Positions 58,442 to 64,000 of a DNA stretch of 64,000 bases are shown piece by piece. Positions within the stretch are counted from its first letter, which is position 1. Each line of letters starts with the position of its first letter. Under the pieces are notes generated by a model. That model did not search any database. It was given only the letters and a program-made list of their open reading frames with translations, and was not told where the DNA came from. Position numbers and translations under genes: made by a program. Source of the stretch: Pisolithus tinctorius (Eukaryota > Basidiomycota > Agaricomycetes > Boletales > Pisolithaceae); the NCBI GenBank assembly GCA_024663395.1, contig JANFAH010000060.1, positions 62,001 to 126,000 of the forward strand, read 5' to 3'.

Positions 58442-60150
58442 CTATGGTCGTGCATGTGCGAATTTGGAGTCTAGCAGCCGAAGCGCTTCCCTCACTCCGT
58501 CTGCATTCACTTCACGCATCCTTCTACGGCCACACTCAATCAGAACGTCCTGAGGTACAAGTCGTGGTGGCGAGCCATGTTCCTGGTGGAATCGCTCATT
58601 GGGATCCGTGAGTAGTATAGACTGGCTGTCTTCAGCCTCGCTTCCGTCATGCTGAGGTCCAGCCACACGTTCTGGAGTGATGGACCCCGGAGCAGGAGAT
58701 ATGACAACGCGAGATCCTGTACACTTCGACCTACGTGCCACCACTTCGGCCAAGAGTGTCAAATCCGCGAAAGCGACGTTAGGATGTGATTTAAGTTGAC
58801 GCCATGCATCATCCGTTGGTATGGTCTCAGGATGGCGCGAAGAGTTGGCCGAGGAAATGATGGGTGCGATTCCGCAAGAACCGCATTTACTGACATCCCC
58901 ACAACATTCGCCCACCAAGATTTTATCGGAATGATTAGTTCGCCGGGGACAATCAATGCATGGCGCGGATGACGCAATGGAGTGGCTGATGGCTTCACAG
59001 AACGCTTTTCCGAAGGTATCGTCTGCACATGCCATACAATTATCGGGGTCACCAGAACACCTAAGGATAGTCGTGGATGGTGACGATGGCAGCGGGATGA
59101 CCAGGAAAACCGGGTTAGTGTTAGATCCGCCTGACTTACGTCGAAGTGGCACGGGCGCTTGGTAAGGGGGTAGGTTGTCAAGTATGCTTAGATGAGCAGC
59201 AGCATCTAGAGGTACGGGTTGGCTCAAGGAAGAGAGAAATGACGGCGGGTTGAGTTTATCGGGGGACGATTCCAGGGCAGAGGTGCTAACGGGAGCTCCG
59301 TTTGTGGCCTGTTGAAAAGCGATCTCTTGACAAAGGCAAGGGGCGTTCGGGCTACATAGGATGCACGGGAAGGAGTCGACGGTGCTTGATACAGTAGTTG
59401 CTGCATAGGTAAGCCCATCATCAGCTGGAGGAGTAGGCGTTGGGAAGTGCGGTGAAAGCGCCTCGCGGGCAGAAGAAAAATCGGTGCCCTGGAGGGTGGA
59501 TTCAAGGGACGACGGTACCGCAGCGGATGAGGATGTAGCGAAAGGTAGAGTTTGTGGGTTGTCCCCCGCTTTAGCCCTTTTCCTCTGGGATTCATTCGAG
59601 GAATCGTCATAAGGCCCTGCAGCAGAATCACCCCTAGGTCGTTTTTTATCCAGCTCGACTTTCTCCTCCAGCTGTTGCTCCAGCCTTGCAATCTTTTCCT
59701 CGAGGATAAGATTCTCCTTGCGTAGCTGCTCATTTTCCTCCTTCATTTTCTTCGCTACGTTTTGTAATGCAACATTGCGTTCTATTTCTCCTTGTTCATA
59801 GGAGTGTAGCCGAGCCTGGAGTTCGGCAAGTTGTGACTGCTTACGCTCACGGAAAGCACGCTGTGCAGCTCTATCAAGTGGTACAAGCTCAGCAATCCTT
59901 GGAAATGCTCCTGATGACTATGTGGTGCCTACCTATTCTGTACACGCCTACCCGAGGAATCGTCGCCCTGGGGGAATTAACAATAACGGTTGAATATCTG
60001 AACAAGACCGATATTTAACCCATGGGGGCTGACCTCCTCTCTGATGACTGGGACATTGCTGAGAGATTCTTTCTTTGGCTTCCGCCCCGGTTTCGGTTTC
60101 GCTGGGATTGTCCATTCCTTCGAGGCTGCGTTATCACGAGGGTGAGTCAT
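58442..60150 (-). CDS. hapX: HapX-type iron-responsive bZIP transcription factor
   Basis: A bZIP regulator that binds the CCAAT-binding complex and controls iron-using genes. The start ATG (60148-60150) gives MTHPRDNAAS then KEWTIPAKPKPGRKPKK, the Hap4-like CCAAT-complex binding arm at about residues 11-27. An intron and GDDSSGRRVQNR-AAQRAF then give the basic region with RERKQSQLAELQAR, and MKEENEQLRKENLILEEKIA and RLEQQLEEKVELDKK form the leucine zipper. Cys-rich regions follow: FPCILCSPNAPCLCQE, DNCMACADDTFGKAFCEAIS and ECCGDVSKCGSCGIAP. These fit the iron-sensing cysteine regions of HapX. The C terminus is VREALRLLDSKFAHARP. The arm plus bZIP plus Cys regions make a Yap1-type factor unlikely. 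Confidence 0.92.
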
Positions 60151-60447
60151 TCTTTTGGAGAGTGAGACAGAACCTACGCGTGGCCCACAACATTGCAGAG
60201 GACGTGGATGGAACCTTGGATGTCGAAGCTGAAGGACCGATGGGCACCATGGTCTGCAAGTATCCGTACTAGTACTGACGGTGGTATGTAGCCGTTGGTG
60301 GGAGACCGTGGCCAGAGCCGACGACAAGTCTCCCACAGCACGACGACAGCCTTCGCACAGGGGTCAAACCGGTGACCGGCGACACTAGGGACTTTCCAAG
60401 AAAACGATTTCCGGCCTACAGTATAACCAGTACTAGTGTACTCTGGT

Positions 60448-63081
60448 TCATTCTGCCACCTCCTCAATCTGTTCAATGACCTCGTCAATCCACTCCTCGA
60501 TTTCCTCCTTCTCTTCTGCGTGCCTATCACCATCCACCCTTTGACCCCTGCTCCGCTTCTCATCAACGAGATCGCGCTTGCACCGCACTCGCCATGCATT
60601 CCATTCGTCCACAAGGCGCTTACGGAGAGCGATGAGTTCAGCGCTGACATTGCTTTCCTCTGCTGCGTCGTCTTCGTCGAATGTGCGGCTGTATTCCTTG
60701 AGGTTGCGGCGTATCTGACGCTGCTGCTCCTTCGTCAGTAGTGTCGGGGGGCGGGGTCGCCAGATAAATTGCTTGAAGCGGTCCAAAATATGTTTCTCGA
60801 TCACTTGGCCACGGAAATCCCAGATCGCGTAGCCGTTTTCAAGCTTCGAGTATTGCAAACGTCAACAAGTGTCATATCATGAAGTGGTGGTGACTTACAG
60901 TATGCCGCCAAGCGCTCGCACTGGTTGCAAGATAACGACCACTGGGGTCCCATTCTACATCAGTGACCCCATAATGATCTGCAGAGCCAACGTGTTGAAT
61001 GCCGCTGCCCCATTCAGCCGCCTGTCCCTCCCTACGATCTTCATTGTTGAAGTCCAAATCCCAGAACTCTAGCTCGGATTTGGTCGACGACCCAACCGTT
61101 GCAAGGACAACATGTCGCCCACGCGGTGACCAACGAATAGTGTTGCTTGTGCGTGATGCGAGGGTACCTATTTACCATGACTAACTGGGTCATTCAGTGT
61201 CTGGTGGGGTACGCACGCAGTAACCTGAAGTCATTCTTGCCTCGATCGAGCTGGTAGAAGCTAATGTCAGTCTTGATCGTGATGCCGGGAGCGGGATTTC
61301 CTAGGTTGGGGTCATTGCTTGAGACGATAGCAAAACGCTCTCCTTTAGGCTCCCATGAGAAATCGGTGACGGTGTCTAATAATCGGTTAGGAACCCCTAC
61401 AGACTGCAGCTTCTCTCAACTGACCCTTTAGCTCCACTACTTCAACTGGGAAGTCCTTCTCGCGTATTCGGAAAATCTCCAGACTGCACAGGATCGACTT
61501 CTTGGTTTTCGTATGGCGGTCCACTTTGACGCACAAGAAGTCGCCCTGATTCTGCCAATATAGTTTGCACTAGTGAAAATAATCCCATATTTTGTGACTT
61601 TAACATGCAACTTCAAAAAACGGGAACCATTCTAACCTCGGTAACGTTGAAAAGGTTCTTCTGGCGCAGAATCCTGCGGCTTGGGAACTCCAGCAGCGTG
61701 ACTCGAGCAGGCTGATTGGCAACCTCTGGAGTCCAGTACGCCAGCATATTCTCCTTGGCCTTCTTCGGAGTTTTGCCGCTTTTGACAGCCTTCTCGGCTT
61801 CGTCCCTGTCCTTTTCACCATGAGGACACCATTCAAAATCAATAACGCCCTCGATCTTTATGCTCTTTTTGTCGTGCAAGCCCATACTTGGCAGCTCATA
61901 AACGCTAATCTGCTGGCCCGGTGTTACCCGGGCGACAAATTTGTCGTCTAGGCTCCATTTGAGTGCCGGCCATTGCATTTGCTTTTTCATCGACGAATCC
62001 TCGCCTTCAATCAAAGAAGTGGGAAACGTCCGAAGGAGGTGGCCAGATTTAATGTCCCAGACCGCGATATTATTGCCTTCATCTTCAGGGGAAAAAAACT
62101 CAGGTCCTTGGGGAAGGTTTGGAGGCACAGTTATGGGATCATGAGACCACGTAACAAGGTATTGCTCGCAGGGTGAAAAGTCCATCAACTTTACCAATGG
62201 ATGGGCAAAGCGTTGCTGAGGTTCCCATGATGGACCACCCCACAGCCGGACACCTTGGCGAAAAAGTGTTGCGAAATATGTTCCCATAGGTGACCAGGAG
62301 ACGTAAAGTTCAGTCCAGTTCTGCTCTATCGTGAGCAACAATACAGAATTGACAAAGTGACCGTGCCTTTTTGGAATAAGCCACCTCACATTGCGATGCT
62401 TTTCCGTGCCAATGTATCTCGACGTCGTCGCCACGATAAGTGACATACTGATCTCGACCCAGTGGGTCGGCAAGCCAGGCTTTCAAGTGTTCCTGCGGCA
62501 TGTAAACAGGCTGCTCGAGAATAGAGCGTGACGGCCAACCTTTGGGCGGTATTCCTCAACCTTTGGCTCGATGTACATTTCATCCATACTTGCAAATTGT
62601 TCTATATCCGTAAATTTGTTCACGTAGAAAGTATGTCTGGCATCAAACGGATGCCCATTCATTGCATTGGCCGCGTGAGTGGCAGCATCTGCACTACCGA
62701 GGTCCATGAATATGAACCTGTAACAGGCGTTCGGTGCGAAGGAGAATAGAAGCTGAGAATGTTTGCATACCCCTTGCTTTTTCCTGTGGAATCGTCCCAT
62801 GGTACGAAAATATTATCTGGTTTGACCGCAGCCCCTTTCTTAGTAAATTCTTTGGAGATCTTCGCAATTAGCTTCTCTAATTTGGACTTATCGATCACTG
62901 GTACACCATCTACAACGATGAGATTATCAAGGTTGTCGTCCAAGTCAACACGATATCTGCGGCCATAATATCGTCAATATCTCTTCTTTGAAAGGTTATC
63001 AGCAACTCACTTTGCCTCGATATCCGAGAAATCCAGTTCTGCTTCTATCCCATCGTACAAACCACTGTTTGGTACGGCCAT
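60448..63081 (-). CDS. PRT1: eIF3b (PRT1), translation initiation factor 3 subunit b
   Basis: A core subunit of eIF3. The start ATG (63079-63081) gives [20 protein letters not shown]. Introns lead to the [43 protein letters not shown] and [20 protein letters not shown]. Then [26 protein letters not shown] and [11 protein letters not shown]. The beta-propeller has [40 protein letters not shown] and [13 protein letters not shown]. The eIF3b centre region [56 protein letters not shown] and [20 protein letters not shown] follow. The C-terminal helical part is [24 protein letters not shown] (from [20 protein letters not shown]) and [20 protein letters not shown]. Family is certain. Divergent from the SLS1-like gene, about 150 bases apart. 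Confidence 0.97.
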
Positions 63082-63228
63082 GTTGCCTTGCTCAGCGCGC
63101 CCCTTGCAAGTAGTAGAAAATTTTGGCTACTACCAACGATTAGGACGGAGCTCAAACGCTTGGTCGGTGAAATCACGTGACTCGCGCGGGACCGCACGAC
63201 AAGTCAATTGAAGATCAGAGGAAACAAC
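63082..63228. promoter_or_regulatory. Divergent promoter PRT1/SLS1-like
   Basis: About 150 bases between start codons contain an ATCACGTGAC element (core CACGTG at 63174-63179), again the TCACGTGA palindrome seen at other promoters in this window. Confidence 0.5.
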
Positions 63229-64000
63229 ATGCACCTTTGTGCTCGGCCATATTACATGGCTGCCCCGCTCCTACAACATTCCACAATACGCCGCTGTTTG
63301 TTTCCAAAATGTTACAAAAAGTTTCTATCCCAGGCGGTACTGGCTTCACCGTCCGCATCCACTGGTCAATGCGGGGGTGTCCAGCCAAACAACAGCGCGG
63401 CTCGCGTTACGCGACAACAGGAGGCCACACAGCCGGACACGCTTGCGAATAAAAGTTTCCTGGATTTCACAAAGGTCGAGAATTATCTTACATCCATTCG
63501 GTCCAGCGGTTCGCAGCCAACGATAGAGGACATAGAGGGCTTCCGGCCTTCTAGGCACTCACGTCCTGGTACGAAGAAATACGCAAACGAATACCGCGAT
63601 CTTCTTGGCACACTTTGTCGAGCGTTCAGCAAGGACCAGCTCCGCCACTTCACGGAACTGTATAAACTTGATCCGTGGTGGTCTCGTGCGAAGCGGAGGA
63701 AGGCGGAGTATGCGGAATCTATCATTGAGCGGGGTTGGGGCTGGCCGTCGCTAAAGGAATTAGAAGAAAGGCACGTAGACAGGACGGAGGTAATATCTAA
63801 GAGTTCGTTTCCGTCGGTATTTTTCTTGTCTGCCTCATTTAATGTCGCATGCAGGTTTTCCTATGACACCCAGCGAACTTTTTGTCGTTCTCGGGAAGGG
63901 TGGGTCGAATCAATACTTTCTCTGGTGGTCTTCTAATGTACCAGAAGACGGTGCTGATTTATTGCAACTTTCCATTCAATATAACGTACATATATCTTTG
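63229..64000 (+). CDS. SLS1: SLS1-like mitochondrial inner-membrane protein, partial
   Basis: The 5' part of a gene running off the right edge. The first ATG (63229) and a second (63256, MAAPLLQHSTIRRCLFPKCY) both give an Arg-rich leader fitting mitochondrial import. Then KKYANEYRDLLGTLCRAFSK, DQLRHFTELYKLDPWWSRAK and RRKAEYAESIIERGWGWPSL follow, matching the N-terminal domain of Sls1-type proteins, which couple mitochondrial mRNA to the inner membrane. The first intron is fixed by frame: EVISK plus gttcgt...atgcag gives S-FPMTPSELFVVLGK. A second intron then gives DGADLLQLSIQYNVHISL. The SLS1 family call is likely but rests on the N-terminal part alone. Confidence 0.8.

Overview
The window is nuclear DNA from a mushroom-forming basidiomycete (Agaricomycetes). 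The evidence is very dense genes (29 confident protein genes in 64 kb), many short introns of about 45-65 nt with GT/AG ends, basidiomycete-style protein variants (LIM protein with an N-terminal Cys-rich knuckle, HapX with a CCAAT-complex-binding arm, YLR419W-type DExH helicase with UBA domain), and almost no repeats. I assembled the gene models by eye, joining exons where splice sites restore conserved protein sequence. No tRNA, rRNA, CRISPR or intact mobile element is supported.

Layout. 1-8.6 kb: partial DnaJ protein, LIM-domain protein, L-lactate dehydrogenase (cytochrome b2 type) and a SAP-domain nuclear protein. 9-20 kb: ERK-type MAP kinase, CBF5 pseudouridine synthase divergent from RPL22, and a large DExH RNA helicase. 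20-28.3 kb: INO80 ATPase and fumarase. 28.5-37 kb: a run rich in organelle genes (PEX11, CMC1, lipoyl synthase, pyruvate dehydrogenase E2), interleaved with RPS28, a family-8 glycosyltransferase and the exosome subunit CSL4. 37-42.5 kb: NudE, ESS2 and FAM192A. 42.5-45.1 kb: a gap with one orphan ORF. 45.1-51.6 kb: DMT-family transporter, SLX9, a coiled-coil protein and XRCC2. 51.8-53.7 kb: a stand-alone adenylating enzyme. 53.7-55.8 kb: a second gap. 55.8-64 kb: an intronless PPR protein, HapX, eIF3b (PRT1) and the start of an SLS1-like mitochondrial protein.

Functional connections. Fumarase, lactate dehydrogenase, lipoyl synthase and its substrate PDH-E2, CMC1, PEX11, the PPR protein and SLS1 all serve respiratory or organelle metabolism. 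HapX is the usual fungal regulator of iron-using genes of that kind. CBF5, RPL22, RPS28, SLX9, the helicase and eIF3b serve ribosomes and translation. ESS2 and FAM192A are both spliceosome-linked. I found no clearly new biological system. The best leads are a fumarase gene that appears to encode mitochondrial and cytosolic forms through an upstream presequence and an ATG at an exon junction, several genes whose first coding exon is only the ATG, two GC-AG introns, and two unexplained gaps.
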